This document shows, one piece after another, positions 47,188 through 56,902 of a DNA stretch of 64,000 bases. The DNA is taken from positions 1-64,000 of the forward strand of contig JAHFRE010000002.1 of assembly GCA_023258955.1 (NCBI GenBank), given 5' to 3'. Origin of the DNA: Sterolibacterium sp. (GTDB lineage Bacteria > Pseudomonadota > Gammaproteobacteria > Burkholderiales > Rhodocyclaceae). Under the pieces are notes generated by a model. It had not been told where the DNA came from, did no database searches, and saw nothing but the letters and a program-made list of their open reading frames with translations. Within the stretch, counting starts at the first letter, position 1; each line of letters opens with the position of its first letter. Both the position numbers and the translations under genes were made by a program.

Positions 47188-48054
47188 TCACCTATCCTGC
47201 ATGTAGCGCGCGAATACGACCGGATTTGCCTCACGCAACTTCCTCCGATTATCAACCAACTCGGCATGGCGCCCTTTGCGTTCAAGCCACAACAAGTCCA
47301 GCACAAGACGGGCGCAATACTCCTGTCGAGTGTTTGCACCCTTCTGGGCAAGCCGCAAGCCGTTGGCAAGCCGGCTGTCACAGGTAACCGCCCACGCCGG
47401 GAACCAGGCAAAGTAGTCCACCGTGCCATCCCCTTCAAAATCCGTATCGAAGCTTCGCATGGCTCTTTCCAACTCTAGCAGGCACAGGCGTTCAGAAAGA
47501 TACTGTGCACGCTTCCCATCCATCCAGGCGAGTTCCGCCAGTAGTGGCCAGATCCCGTCAAAGCCGGCAATCTGGTACCGGGCTTCAATCATCCAGGCCA
47601 TCGGCGCCGGCTGGCGCCGCCACGACTCGATACCTTCTATGCGCGGAATTGCGTCTGCCCAGCGTTCAGCGCGCAGCAGCAATGGCGCTGCGTGGAGATC
47701 CTCGCAGGCGGAATCGAAAGGGTAATCGGAGATAGACGCCGCCAGATCTGACCAGAGCGGTGAAAGCCAGCCTTTTGAAGCCGGCCCGAACACGGCTTGC
47801 GCTGCTGCCGCAACAGTACCTTCGATTTCTTGCAGGAGCGCCATAGCAGCCTCTGGCTGAAGAGGCTTAGGAACTGCTGAGTGCAAGTTCTCGCACAGCC
47901 GGGTGAACGCCGGCATTAGCGGATCTGCGCTATATTCAGCGGCAAGGGCAGACACGGCGCGCGAACATTCGCCGGCATCACGCCTGCGCAAGGCATCGAT
48001 GGCCGCGTTGCGCAAAATGACGTCGCGGCTGTGCTCGAAGATATCGAGTTGCAC
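47188..48054 (-). CDS. Conserved hypothetical protein
   Basis: A 288-residue protein (MQLDIFEHSRDVILRNAAID). It is largely helical and repeat-like: ALRRRDAGECSRAVSALAAE, GWLSPLWSDLAASISDYPFD, ACEDLHAAPLLLRAERWADA, with many Trp and Leu. It may be a TPR-like scaffold. Similar proteins starting 'MQLDLFEHSRDV' are seen in betaproteobacteria; no function is known to me. It lies nine bases before the frameshifted gene, so the two may share an operon. Confidence 0.7.
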   Translation of the reverse strand: MQLDIFEHSRDVILRNAAIDALRRRDAGECSRAVSALAAEYSADPLMPAFTRLCENLHSAVPKPLQPEAAMALLQEIEGTVAAAAQAVFGPASKGWLSPLWSDLAASISDYPFDSACEDLHAAPLLLRAERWADAIPRIEGIESWRRQPAPMAWMIEARYQIAGFDGIWPLLAELAWMDGKRAQYLSERLCLLELERAMRSFDTDFEGDGTVDYFAWFPAWAVTCDSRLANGLRLAQKGANTRQEYCARLVLDLLWLERKGRHAELVDNRRKLREANPVVFARYMQDR

Positions 48055-48074
48055 TGACGGTTCTGGTGCGAGCC

Positions 48075-48392
48075 TCAGGAACTGCCAGCGTCGGCAACAC
48101 TCGGCGACATAGCCCTGAGCACGACATTCCTCAATTTTGGGCCTGCGTGAAACGTAACGACGCGGCGCGCAGTGATCAGCGCTTCCTTCCCCGTCTTCGG
48201 ATTACGCCCAGGGCGCGCCGGCTTGTCCCGCGACTGGAAGTTGCCGAAACCTGAGAGCTTTACGGCATCGCCGCTTTCCAGGGCAGCGCGCATCTCCTCG
48301 AAGAAGTTGTCAACCATGTCGCTGGCCTCGCGCTTGTTCAGGCCAACGGTCTCGACAAGAAGGACGGCAATATCGGCTTTGGTCAGTGTCAT
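48075..48392 (-). CDS. ihfA: Integration host factor alpha-like protein
   Basis: A 105-residue protein from the ATG at 48392 ([20 protein letters not shown]). IHF-alpha features are [40 protein letters not shown] and [20 protein letters not shown], with the beta-arm NPKTGE-type tip and the 'GFGNF' turn. The end is a short tail ([10 protein letters not shown]). It bends DNA at specific sites. IHF-alpha normally follows pheT; here it lies among island-like genes, so this may be an extra copy. Confidence 0.85.
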   Translation of the reverse strand: MTLTKADIAVLLVETVGLNKREASDMVDNFFEEMRAALESGDAVKLSGFGNFQSRDKPARPGRNPKTGKEALITARRVVTFHAGPKLRNVVLRAMSPSVADAGSS

Positions 48393-48421
48393 GGGCGGAA
48401 CCTTATGATTATCCACGAGAA

Positions 48422-48640
48422 TCAAGCCGCATTATCCAACTCCGCGCGAACCAACTCGGCGCCATGACCTTCGTCCATCGAGTAGCTGCGGGAAGCAAGT
48501 CGCCAACCCTGACGCTTCTCAACCTCAATCCGCCGATCGAGTTCAGATTTGTCGGTCGTGAGCAAGCGCAGACGATCGGGCAGCATGCTCCCTGCCCTGC
48601 GCTGTGCCGCTGTCGCGGCAACTAGGGTTCTCTTTACCAT
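48422..48640 (-). CDS. Small hypothetical protein
   Basis: A 72-residue frame ([20 protein letters not shown]). It continues [20 protein letters not shown] and [20 protein letters not shown], a pattern like small 'GWxLxSxS' domain proteins. It ends 29 bases before the IHF-like gene. Real or not is hard to tell; codon pattern and motif make it plausible. Confidence 0.45.
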   Translation of the reverse strand: MVKRTLVAATAAQRRAGSMLPDRLRLLTTDKSELDRRIEVEKRQGWRLASRSYSMDEGHGAELVRAELDNAA

Positions 48641-49274
48641 GAAGGGCCGTTCCCAAACAGACCATTTTACGAGCCGGCTACTGGGCTATCAAGGTTTATC
48701 CCTGCAGGTGACCGGGATCTCAGTGTGCATCCGGTCTACAAACCATTGCCGACCCTCGCGGCACGCGGTTGGCAGCTAGTGCGGATGCAAAATGAGCGTC
48801 TGGTCCTCGAAAACTTGGGTGCCCGCAACCGACCCATTCCGGCCGCCGACGAAATTCTCGACCGGACACCGGCGCGAATCCAATGAAAGAGGGAAGCGGT
48901 CGCCAAGTAAATGCGACGCGCATTTTGGCGCCAAGGTCAGGAATGCGACGGCTTGCAGCCGAAATGCCCTGGCCAAAGGTACTTCAGCACTCTGCAAACA
49001 TCGGTCACCAACCGCTCGGTAGTTGCCACAGATCTATCGACCGGTGCTTACCGCATTGCTGGCATTGGGATTGAGGCTCGTATGAAATATACGTCTTCCA
49101 GCGGGAAGACGTGTCACCCAATCGTCAAGCTAGTTAAGCCGATCAATATGGCAGCTGCAATTCCCATCGGGAAGTGCCACGGTGAAAAATTGCCACTCCA
49201 GTCTTGGTGGCGTGCCCTCTAATATCGGGTTGCATCAATTGGGGACATACCTCATACCAACAACAGGAGATGAC
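48641..49274. other. Gap with no convincing gene
   Basis: About 634 nt between the small hypothetical and the metallo-hydrolase gene. Frames in both strands are short, Arg/Pro-rich and do not look like protein. A decayed gene may lie in 48,740-48,900, but I cannot identify it. The right end holds the ribosome site (CAGGAGATGAC) of the next gene. Confidence 0.4.
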
Positions 49275-50240
49275 ATGAACCTTTTAGTAATGAAGCGATT
49301 TGTATTCGCACTCTTGTGCAGTACCTTCGTCCATGCTGCCAGTGGCGCTGGTCAGGAGACAACACAAGCGATTGCAAAGGACGCGGGGCTCGACTTCCGA
49401 TGGACTGGAAATGCGGGCTTCGAAGTGGTCCTACCGACGGGCGACCATGTGCTGGTCGATCCATGGCTCGACTCGGCGCCATACAACAAGCTGACGCTCG
49501 ATAAGGTGACGCGAGCCGATTACATCTTGATAACCCATATCCATGGCGATCACGCGGACGACGTGAAGAAGATCCAAGAAAAGTTTCCGAAAGTCCGCAT
49601 CTTCGTCGGTGCGCTGTCGGCAGAACCGCTCACAAAGTGGCAGAACCTGAATATTGCCAAGCTCTATAAAGTCATCGACAGACAGGAGTTCGAGTTCGAC
49701 GAGCTAAAGATCCAGGCCTTCGCTGGTCGCCATACGGAATCAACTTTCGGCAACTATTGCCACTGGGACGAACAAGGCGAAATGACGCATCAAAGTTGGG
49801 GGACGATGGATCTCTTCCACTACCTCATCACCGCCAAAGATGGAACCAGGTTCATGGTCTGGGCTGGCACACCTTCGGTGGACACCGCCTACCAGCTGAG
49901 AGGGCTAAAGCCAGATTTGGCCGCGGTCCACATTAGTCCGAAGCAGGACTTCAAGATCCTGTCACGAATAATGAATAGTATGGAAGTTGGCGTCATGATG
50001 CCGCATCACTACGATGCGTGGCCGACGATACTGCGCAAAATGCCGGCAGAGATTGGCAACTTTCCAACAGAAGTGCAGCCGCTCACGCCAGAGAATGTCA
50101 TAGAGAAGATGATGGCCTATGTGCGCAAAACGCTCAGCGACGCCGGAACAAAAGCCAGCTTCTTCACCCCTGAACCGCACAAGTGGTACCACTTCGATCG
50201 TGCTACGAGAAAGGTGAGTCCCACCGGGGCACCTGCCTGA
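49275..50240 (+). CDS. Secreted metallo-beta-lactamase-fold hydrolase (UlaG-like)
   Basis: A 321-residue protein from the ATG at 49275, with AGGAG six bases upstream. Residues 1-25 are a signal peptide (MKRFVFALLCSTFVHAASGA after MNLLV). The fold shows LDFRWTGNAGFEVVLPTGDH, VLVDPWLDS, then the metal motif ILITHIHGDHADDV and later FAGRHTES, FMVWAGTPS and GVMMPHHYDAWPT. This matches the UlaG-like group of MBL-fold enzymes. The substrate is unknown. It is probably periplasmic. Confidence 0.85.
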   Translation: MNLLVMKRFVFALLCSTFVHAASGAGQETTQAIAKDAGLDFRWTGNAGFEVVLPTGDHVLVDPWLDSAPYNKLTLDKVTRADYILITHIHGDHADDVKKIQEKFPKVRIFVGALSAEPLTKWQNLNIAKLYKVIDRQEFEFDELKIQAFAGRHTESTFGNYCHWDEQGEMTHQSWGTMDLFHYLITAKDGTRFMVWAGTPSVDTAYQLRGLKPDLAAVHISPKQDFKILSRIMNSMEVGVMMPHHYDAWPTILRKMPAEIGNFPTEVQPLTPENVIEKMMAYVRKTLSDAGTKASFFTPEPHKWYHFDRATRKVSPTGAPA

Positions 50241-50315
50241 ATGATTTCCGGCACAGTCTGAGGAGCCCATCAGTGCGCCGCTCACTTTCACTGTGCCGGT
50301 ATCCGCGCCCCCTGG

Positions 50316-53300
50316 TTATGATACGGGACGGTTCTCCTGCCATGTCGCCAACAATTCCGCTTCACGTTGTTTGGCGTGCACCAGATGCTTGCGCTTGACG
50401 TGGCCGTACCCGCGAATCAGCTCTGGTAGCGAGGCGATCTCGATGGCAGTGCTTAGGCGCTGCTGGTCGAGGTCGTCCAGTATCCTGCCCATGAGGTGCT
50501 CGTAGTCAGCGACCAACTGGCGTTCCATGCGCCGATCTGCTTGATAAGCGAAGATATCGAAGGGCGTGTTCCGCAAAAATTTAAGTTTCGCTAGCGCCTT
50601 TAGTGCGTACAACATCCACGGCCCAAAGCTGCGCTTGGCCACTTCACCGGTAACCGGGTCGGTCCTGGCGAGCAGCGGCGGAGCGAAGTGGAATGTGACC
50701 CGGTAGCCGCCCTCGAAGGAGGCATCGATGCGATTGAGAAAGTCTGGATCGGTGTGCAAGCGGGCGACTTCGTATTCATCCTTGTAGGCCAGCAGCTTGA
50801 AGTAATTGCGTGCTACGGCCTCGGTCAGTTGCGTACCGTCGACCAGGGCAGCTTCGATTCGCCGCACCCGGTCGATAAGTGCCGCGTATCGTTCGGCGTA
50901 GGCGTCATTTTGATAGGCGCTCAGGTATGCGGATCGCCTTGAAACAATCTGATCCAATCCTTGAGATGCGGATTCCTGCCCAATGTCCATCGCCATCGCG
51001 GCGGCGGCCCGCTTCACGGTGTCCAAGTCATGAGCAGCATTGCGGCCCCAGAGAAAGCTGCTCTTATTGCTGGCCACGGCGGTGCCGTTGAGTTCGATGG
51101 CCTGCAAGATGGATTCCGCTGCGATGGGCACCATCCCTTTCTGGTAGCTGTAGCCGAGCATGAACAGATTGGTGGCGATGGCGTCTCCCATCAGCGTGGT
51201 GGCCAGTCGCGAGGCATCGAGGTAGTCGGCATTGCCCGCGCCAATCGCTGCATCTATCCTTTGCTCCAATTTGGCGATAGGGAAGCCTAGATCAACATGC
51301 TTGTTCAGGTCGCCACTAGCAGCCTGATCGGCGAAGTTGCGGACGAACTCGCCCGTAACCGACGCGTTGCTATTGATCACCGCCCGAGTCTTGTCGAGGC
51401 GTACCCTGCTCAGGCTTTCCTCACTGGCCGTCACCACGATGTCGCAGCCAATCACGGCATTGACTTCGCCAATCCCTATCCGTGGTGCATGGAGCTGACT
51501 GGAGTCCCAGCCTATGCGGACGTGAGAGGAGACCGCCCCGCCTTTTTGCGCCAGGCCGGTCATGTCGAGCACGGTGACACCTTTGCCATCGATGTGTGCG
51601 GCCATGCCCAACAGAGCACCGATGGTGACGACGCCTGTGCCGCCGATGCCCGTGATCAAGATGCTGTAGGGTTCATCTAGAGCGGGTAAGCGTGGCTCTG
51701 GGAGGTCAACGGGTGGCTCGCAGGGCTTTTTGCGCCGCAGTTGCCCTCCCTCGATGGTTACGAAACTTGGGCAAAAGCCGCTGATGCAGGAAAAATCCTT
51801 GTTGCAGGAAGACTGGTCGATGGCGCGTTTCGAGCCAAACTCGGTCTCCACCGGCACCACCGACAAGCAGTTGGACTTGTTACTGCAGTCCCCGCAGCCT
51901 TCGCAGACCGCTTGATTGATGACAACGCGACGCGCCGGATCGGGAAGGGTGCCACGTTTGCGGCGACGACGCTTTTCTGCGGCGCAAGTCTGGTCGTAGA
52001 TCAATGCCGAGACCAAGGGATACTGGCGCAACTCACGCTGAATCACGTCCAACTCGTCGCGATGACGCACCGGCACGCCAGGCGCTAGGTCTTTCTCGCC
52101 TGCAAATTTGCCAGGATCGTCGCTGACGACAACGATTTTCTGGACGCCTTCGGCGGCCAATTGCCTGCTCAGCATCGGGACGGTGAGTAGGCCGTCGACG
52201 GGCTGACCACCGGTCATGGCCACCGCGTCATTGAACAATATCTTGTAGGTGATTGGCACTTTTGCGGCAATCGCCGCGCGGATAGCCAGGATGCCAGAAT
52301 GGAAGTAGGTGCCGTCGCCGAGATTGGCGAAAACGTGTTTGGTTTCAGTAAAGGGCTGCTGCCCAATCCAGGCGGCGCCCTCGCCCCCCATCTGGCAAAA
52401 CAGCTTGTTTGCGGGATAGATGTTGGCCGCCATGCCATGGCAGCCGATACCTCCAGTGGCACGGCTACCCTCGGGCACCTTGGTCGATCTGTTGTGCGGA
52501 CAGCCAGAGCAAAAATAGGGCACCCGCTGCAGCAAATCCTGGGCAGGCAACTTGGCGCTTTCTCGATTCTCCGCCTCAGTTAGCAGGGCGATGATTCGCT
52601 CAGAGCGGTAGAAAGGCGCAATTCTCTGAGCGATCACTGTTGCGATCGTTGTGTGGGACAGATCGACAATCGGTGGCAATAGCCACTCGCCAGGGCCCGC
52701 CGCAACTTCTCCGGCGTCGCCGAATTTGCCGAGTACTCGGGGGCGCTTGCTATCTGACAGGGTGTAGAGCTGCTCCTTGAGCTGTGCCTCGAGCACGGAT
52801 CGCTTTTCCTCGATCACCAGGATCTCATCCAGGCCCTCGGCGAAACGGAGAATCCCGAGAGGCTCGAGCGGCCATACCATTCCCACCTTGAATACGCGCA
52901 AGCCGATTGCTGCCGCTGTCGGCTCGTCTATGCCCAACGAAGCGAGGGCTTGTCGCACGTCGAGGTAGGATTTGCCGGCCGTGAGGATGCCCAGACGCGC
53001 AGCCGGACTGTCCATGACCATGCGATCGAGGGCATTTTCTTTCGCATAGGCTTGCGCTGCCAAGAGCTTGTGCTTGAGCAGCCGCTCTTCCTGCGCTAGG
53101 AATTGATCGGGGCAGCGGATGCTGAGTCCATCAGCGGGCAGGATGAAATTCGCTGGCCGCTTGATCTGTACGCGCTGTAGTCCGATATCTACAGTCGCCG
53201 AGCTTTCGACCGTGTCTGTGGCCACCTTTAGCGCTATCCAGCAACCGGAATAACGAGACATGGCCCAGCCGTGGAGGCCATAGTCAAGAAACTCCTGCAC

Positions 53301-53822
53301 GCCGGCCGGAGCAAGGATGGGAATGCCCACCGCCTGAAATATCTGTTCGCTCTGGTGGGGTAGGGTCGACGACTTGCAGGCGTGATCGTCTCCCGCGACA
53401 GCGACAACGCCGCCGAAGGGAGACGTGCCCGCGGCGTTGGCGTGGCGCAGTGCGTCGGCGCTCCGGTCAACGCCGGGGCCCTTCCCGTACCACATTCCCA
53501 CTACACCATCGTGTCTGGCGCCCGGAAAGAGACTGACCTGCTGCGAACCCCAAATTGCCGTGACGGCCAACTCTTCGTTTATGCCGGGTACGAACTTGAT
53601 ACCGTGCCTGGCCAACTGCTTTGCCGCACGCCATAACTCGCTATCCAGCGCACCCAGGGGCGAACCGCGATAGCCTGAGATGAAGCCGGCGGTGTTCAGA
53701 CCTTGGGCCTGGTCGCGCAAGCGCTGCATCTGCGGCAAGCGCACCAAGGCCTGAGTCCCTGTCAAGTAGGCGCTGCCCTCGATCAGTTCATATTTGTCGG
53801 AGAGCGAAACCGATGGCGTCAT
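50316..53822 (-). CDS. Fused indolepyruvate ferredoxin oxidoreductase
   Basis: A 1168-residue fused enzyme that oxidatively decarboxylates 2-oxoacids to acyl-CoA, reducing ferredoxin. Order: the N-terminal pyrimidine half (GTQALVRLPQMQRLRDQAQG, AGFISGYRGSPLGALDSELW); the TPP site (ATGGIGCHGMAANIYPANKL, ANLGDGTYFHSGILAIRAAI, FNDAVAMTGGQPVDG); 4Fe-4S cysteines (VCEGCGDCSNKSNC, SCNKDFSCISGFCP); the gamma domain (ILITGIGGTGVVTIGALLGM, DMTGLAQKGGAVSSHVRI); and a C-terminal DUF6537-like part. The start overlaps the dehydrogenase stop (TAATG), so translation is coupled. Indolepyruvate is the family name; the true oxoacid here may differ. Confidence 0.95.
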   Translation of the reverse strand: MTPSVSLSDKYELIEGSAYLTGTQALVRLPQMQRLRDQAQGLNTAGFISGYRGSPLGALDSELWRAAKQLARHGIKFVPGINEELAVTAIWGSQQVSLFPGARHDGVVGMWYGKGPGVDRSADALRHANAAGTSPFGGVVAVAGDDHACKSSTLPHQSEQIFQAVGIPILAPAGVQEFLDYGLHGWAMSRYSGCWIALKVATDTVESSATVDIGLQRVQIKRPANFILPADGLSIRCPDQFLAQEERLLKHKLLAAQAYAKENALDRMVMDSPAARLGILTAGKSYLDVRQALASLGIDEPTAAAIGLRVFKVGMVWPLEPLGILRFAEGLDEILVIEEKRSVLEAQLKEQLYTLSDSKRPRVLGKFGDAGEVAAGPGEWLLPPIVDLSHTTIATVIAQRIAPFYRSERIIALLTEAENRESAKLPAQDLLQRVPYFCSGCPHNRSTKVPEGSRATGGIGCHGMAANIYPANKLFCQMGGEGAAWIGQQPFTETKHVFANLGDGTYFHSGILAIRAAIAAKVPITYKILFNDAVAMTGGQPVDGLLTVPMLSRQLAAEGVQKIVVVSDDPGKFAGEKDLAPGVPVRHRDELDVIQRELRQYPLVSALIYDQTCAAEKRRRRKRGTLPDPARRVVINQAVCEGCGDCSNKSNCLSVVPVETEFGSKRAIDQSSCNKDFSCISGFCPSFVTIEGGQLRRKKPCEPPVDLPEPRLPALDEPYSILITGIGGTGVVTIGALLGMAAHIDGKGVTVLDMTGLAQKGGAVSSHVRIGWDSSQLHAPRIGIGEVNAVIGCDIVVTASEESLSRVRLDKTRAVINSNASVTGEFVRNFADQAASGDLNKHVDLGFPIAKLEQRIDAAIGAGNADYLDASRLATTLMGDAIATNLFMLGYSYQKGMVPIAAESILQAIELNGTAVASNKSSFLWGRNAAHDLDTVKRAAAAMAMDIGQESASQGLDQIVSRRSAYLSAYQNDAYAERYAALIDRVRRIEAALVDGTQLTEAVARNYFKLLAYKDEYEVARLHTDPDFLNRIDASFEGGYRVTFHFAPPLLARTDPVTGEVAKRSFGPWMLYALKALAKLKFLRNTPFDIFAYQADRRMERQLVADYEHLMGRILDDLDQQRLSTAIEIASLPELIRGYGHVKRKHLVHAKQREAELLATWQENRPVS

Positions 53823-54913
53823 TATGCGAGGTCACCCTCGATCGCATCTACAATGGATGCTCCCATCTCGGCGGTGCCGACTTTGCGCGTATGCGGCTGG
53901 TAGATATCCGCAGTTCGCAATCCGCTTTTCAAGACCTTGTTGATCGCGGATTCAACGCGTGTCGCGAGGTCAGTGCGGGCAAGCGAGTGACGCAGCATCA
54001 AGGCGACGCAGCGTATGCTGGCAATGGGATTGGCGACATCTTTACCCGCGATGTCGAACGCAGAGCCGTGGCCCGGTTCGTAGAGTCCGAGCCCTGCCTC
54101 ATTGAACATCGCGGATGCGGGCAGTCCAACCGAGCCTGTGAGCACTGAGGCGACGTCGGAAAGTATGTCGCCGAACAGATTGGCAGTGACGATGACGTCA
54201 AAGTATTTTGGCTGGGTCACCAACCTCATGGCGACGTTGTCGGCAAACACGTGGGTCAGTTCCACGTCCGGATATTCCTGCCCCACCTCGCTGACAACGC
54301 GACGCCAAAGGCGAGACGTTTCCAGGACGTTAGCTTTGTCGGCGCTGCAGAGCCTGCGGCCACGGCTTCGGGCGACCTTGAACGCGATGTGGGCGATTCG
54401 GCGGACTTCGCCATCGGCGTAGCGCATGGTATCGAATCCTTCTGCCTCGCCTAGGAACGGACCGTCGGCTGCCGTGCGCTGACCACGGGGCTTGCCGAAG
54501 TAGACGTCTCCACCGAGCTCGCGCACGATGACGACGTCGAGGCCGGACACCAATTCCGCGCGCAGCGGCGACATGGCAGCCAGGTCGCTGTCGATCTGGA
54601 TCTGGCGCAGGCTGGAAAACAGCCCAAGCCCCTGGCGCAAGCCGCCGATCGCGGAGTCCGGACGCAGGGGGCCGAGGTGGTCGTATCGGGCGTCACCGAC
54701 GGCACCAAACAATATGGCATCGGCAGCCTTGGCAAGAGCGAAGGTGGATTCGGGCAGGGGATGGCCGCATTGTAAATAGGCCGTGGCGCCAACCGGTGCT
54801 TCGTGCAGCTCTGCCTCCAAACCACGGGCGATCAGGGTCTGCAAGACCTTTACCGACTGAGCGACGATTTCGATACCAATGCCGTCACCGGGCAATATTG
54901 CGATCTTCTTCAC
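53822..54913 (-). CDS. 3-isopropylmalate dehydrogenase-like enzyme
   Basis: A 363-residue beta-decarboxylating dehydrogenase (MKKIAILPGDGIGIEIVAQS). Substrate-side motifs are LRQGLGLFSSLRQIQ (LeuB-type LRKxLxLFANLRP) and DVVIVRELGGDVYFGKPRGQ. The metal Asp cluster sits in VELTHVFADNVAMRLVTQPK and FGDILSDVASVLTGSVGLPA. The NAD-type segment is EPGHGSAFDIAGKDVANPIA, where Asp after GSAF points to NAD rather than NADP. It converts a 3-substituted malate to a 2-oxoacid. Lying between an aconitase-family enzyme and an oxoacid oxidoreductase, it may be catabolic rather than for leucine. Confidence 0.95.
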   Translation of the reverse strand: MKKIAILPGDGIGIEIVAQSVKVLQTLIARGLEAELHEAPVGATAYLQCGHPLPESTFALAKAADAILFGAVGDARYDHLGPLRPDSAIGGLRQGLGLFSSLRQIQIDSDLAAMSPLRAELVSGLDVVIVRELGGDVYFGKPRGQRTAADGPFLGEAEGFDTMRYADGEVRRIAHIAFKVARSRGRRLCSADKANVLETSRLWRRVVSEVGQEYPDVELTHVFADNVAMRLVTQPKYFDVIVTANLFGDILSDVASVLTGSVGLPASAMFNEAGLGLYEPGHGSAFDIAGKDVANPIASIRCVALMLRHSLARTDLATRVESAINKVLKSGLRTADIYQPHTRKVGTAEMGASIVDAIEGDLA

Positions 54914-54955
54914 GAGGCATGGTCCTTCGGTAGTTGCGCACTATGCGCTCAATCA

Positions 54956-56902
54956 TCAAGCGCCGTAGCGTTGGCGCAGCTCGCTGAAGGAGACCAACTC
55001 GCCGGCGATGGCGCTGGCGGCAACTGTGGCAGGACTCGCCAGCCACACCTTGCCGGGCCCTGAGCGCAGGGGAAAATTGCGGTTGATGGCGCTGACCGTG
55101 ATCTGATCCGCTCGCGACGAGGCACCGGGACCGCCGCCTGCGCAGGCGCCGCAGCCGGGCATCAGCATCTCGGCCCCCACCTTGTCGAAGGCGTCCAAAT
55201 AGCCTCGCTCGATACAATAGTCGCGCACCGCCAACGTGCCGTATTGGAGATACAGTTCGAGTCCCTCGGGCACCCGCAGCTTGTTCTTTGCTGCCCAGGC
55301 GAGGACCTCGTGGTACTGATCGAAATCCTCGCGCTTGCCGGCCGTGCACGAGCCTCCGTACGCGATGTCGAGCTTCGGCCGCTCTTTCAACGAAGACAGG
55401 GGCATGCCATTGCCTGGGTCGCCGGGGGCAGCAACCATGGGGCTGAGTGTGGAGCAGTCAACCTTTATGGTGAACGCGTAGTGGGCCCCTGGGTCGCTGG
55501 TCATCCAGGGCGCGATTTCGAAGTCGATTCCGCGGCGCTCATGCAGGAAGCGTCGCGTTTCCTGATCGGGGACGACGATGCCGGTGAACCCGCCCAACTC
55601 GGCGACCATATTGGTCAGTGTCGTGCGCTCATCGGTGGAGAAATTGTCGACCGCAGTACCGACAAATTCGAACACCTTGCCCAGGCCGCGGCCAGCCTTG
55701 ATCTCGGGCAGGGCCAGGAGATGCAGCACCACGTCCTTGGCGCTGACGCCGGCCGGCGGTATACCCGACAGTTCAATGCGAAGCGACTCCGGCACCGTCA
55801 GACGCACAACCCCGCTGACCATGCTGCAGGCCATATCCGTCGAGCCCACGCCAAAGGCAAGGCAGCCAAGGGCACCACTGTGCGGTGTGTGCGAATCGGT
55901 CCCGACCACGACCTGCCCGGGTAGCGCGTAACGCTCCACCATCATGGCATGGCAGATCGCTTCCGAGCCTTCGAATCCCGGTAGGTAGCCGTGATTACGA
56001 ATACCGTATTCCTGGCCAAACTTTTCGTGCTCTTCAGACAAGCCGCGTACCCCAGGCAACAGGTTGTTGGCCAGGTGCACCGGGCTGCGATGGGCGTATG
56101 TGAGGTGATCTTCGAACAACAGTATCGTGTCCTTATCGTGCAGGGGAGCGGGACGACCAAAATTGTTGTGGATCAGGTGGGAAATCATCCCGGTGTAGTA
56201 CTCGTGGGAGAATCGCCAGTCGCTGCGAATAAAGCCCCCCTCGCCGCTCTTCAGCGGCTGTGCGCCATCGACCGCGTGGCGCTCCAGAATCTTCTCAACC
56301 AGGGTCTTGGGGCCGGACGCCGTCGCGGTGGTGGCGCAGCCTGCCGCTGCACTGAGAAAGCCTCGGTTCTTGCCGTAGCGCAACAGGCCGCCATTGCGTA
56401 GCAGATCGGCTGCGAGTGCGTCTCTGTCGCGCACCAACTCCTCGATCGATATCGGATCGCCGCTGCGGATGCGCTCGATCAGACCATAATCGCAGGAGGT
56501 GAAGATGCCAAGGTTGTCGCAGTTCTGCCGAAAGATTCTTTCGAAGCTCTCTGCAACGATAAGCTTGATTCCAGCGTACAAGTGCGCCAAGGGGCTATGC
56601 TCGCGAGAGGAGCCCTTGCCGTAGCGCGTGCCGCCGACGACCACCGAATAACCGCCATTCTTGATCGAATCCTTCTTGATCGGATGGCGCTCTCCGACCT
56701 TGAAAGCGATCAATACGATTCCACCAAGACGCTCGTCATACATGGTCCCGGTGGTCTGCGGCGTCATTTCATCGGTCGAGATGTCATCCCTTAGCGTGCC
56801 CGCTTCAGCAAGGGAGAGATCACCCCCGGCCAGCTGGGCCTCAATGACCCCCGGGTCGTTGCACAGAAACAGGATCCGCCTTGATAGGGCCAGTGTATTC
56901 AT
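54956..56902 (-). CDS. Fused aconitase-family hydratase, small domain first
   Basis: A 648-residue protein in which the swivel (LeuD-like) domain comes first, residues about 1-190 (GGTRYGKGSSREHSPLAHLY, GIKLIVAESFERIFRQNCDN). The LeuC/aconitase body follows (FEDHLTYAHRSPVHLANNLL, VVVGTDSHTPHSGALGCLAF, VVPDQETRRFLHERRG). The 4Fe-4S ligands are in AYGGSCTAGKRED and PGCGACAGGGPG. This order is the reverse of aconitase A, where the swivel is C-terminal. It isomerises 2- to 3-hydroxy acids such as isopropylmalate. The gene heads a three-gene operon with the dehydrogenase and the oxoacid oxidoreductase. Confidence 0.9.
   Translation of the reverse strand: MNTLALSRRILFLCNDPGVIEAQLAGGDLSLAEAGTLRDDISTDEMTPQTTGTMYDERLGGIVLIAFKVGERHPIKKDSIKNGGYSVVVGGTRYGKGSSREHSPLAHLYAGIKLIVAESFERIFRQNCDNLGIFTSCDYGLIERIRSGDPISIEELVRDRDALAADLLRNGGLLRYGKNRGFLSAAAGCATTATASGPKTLVEKILERHAVDGAQPLKSGEGGFIRSDWRFSHEYYTGMISHLIHNNFGRPAPLHDKDTILLFEDHLTYAHRSPVHLANNLLPGVRGLSEEHEKFGQEYGIRNHGYLPGFEGSEAICHAMMVERYALPGQVVVGTDSHTPHSGALGCLAFGVGSTDMACSMVSGVVRLTVPESLRIELSGIPPAGVSAKDVVLHLLALPEIKAGRGLGKVFEFVGTAVDNFSTDERTTLTNMVAELGGFTGIVVPDQETRRFLHERRGIDFEIAPWMTSDPGAHYAFTIKVDCSTLSPMVAAPGDPGNGMPLSSLKERPKLDIAYGGSCTAGKREDFDQYHEVLAWAAKNKLRVPEGLELYLQYGTLAVRDYCIERGYLDAFDKVGAEMLMPGCGACAGGGPGASSRADQITVSAINRNFPLRSGPGKVWLASPATVAASAIAGELVSFSELRQRYGA

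Noticed and set aside
48720-49074. Short overlapping frames on both strands in the 48.6-49.3 kb gap
   Set aside because: Arg/Pro-rich, no ribosome site, no motif; treated as non-coding.
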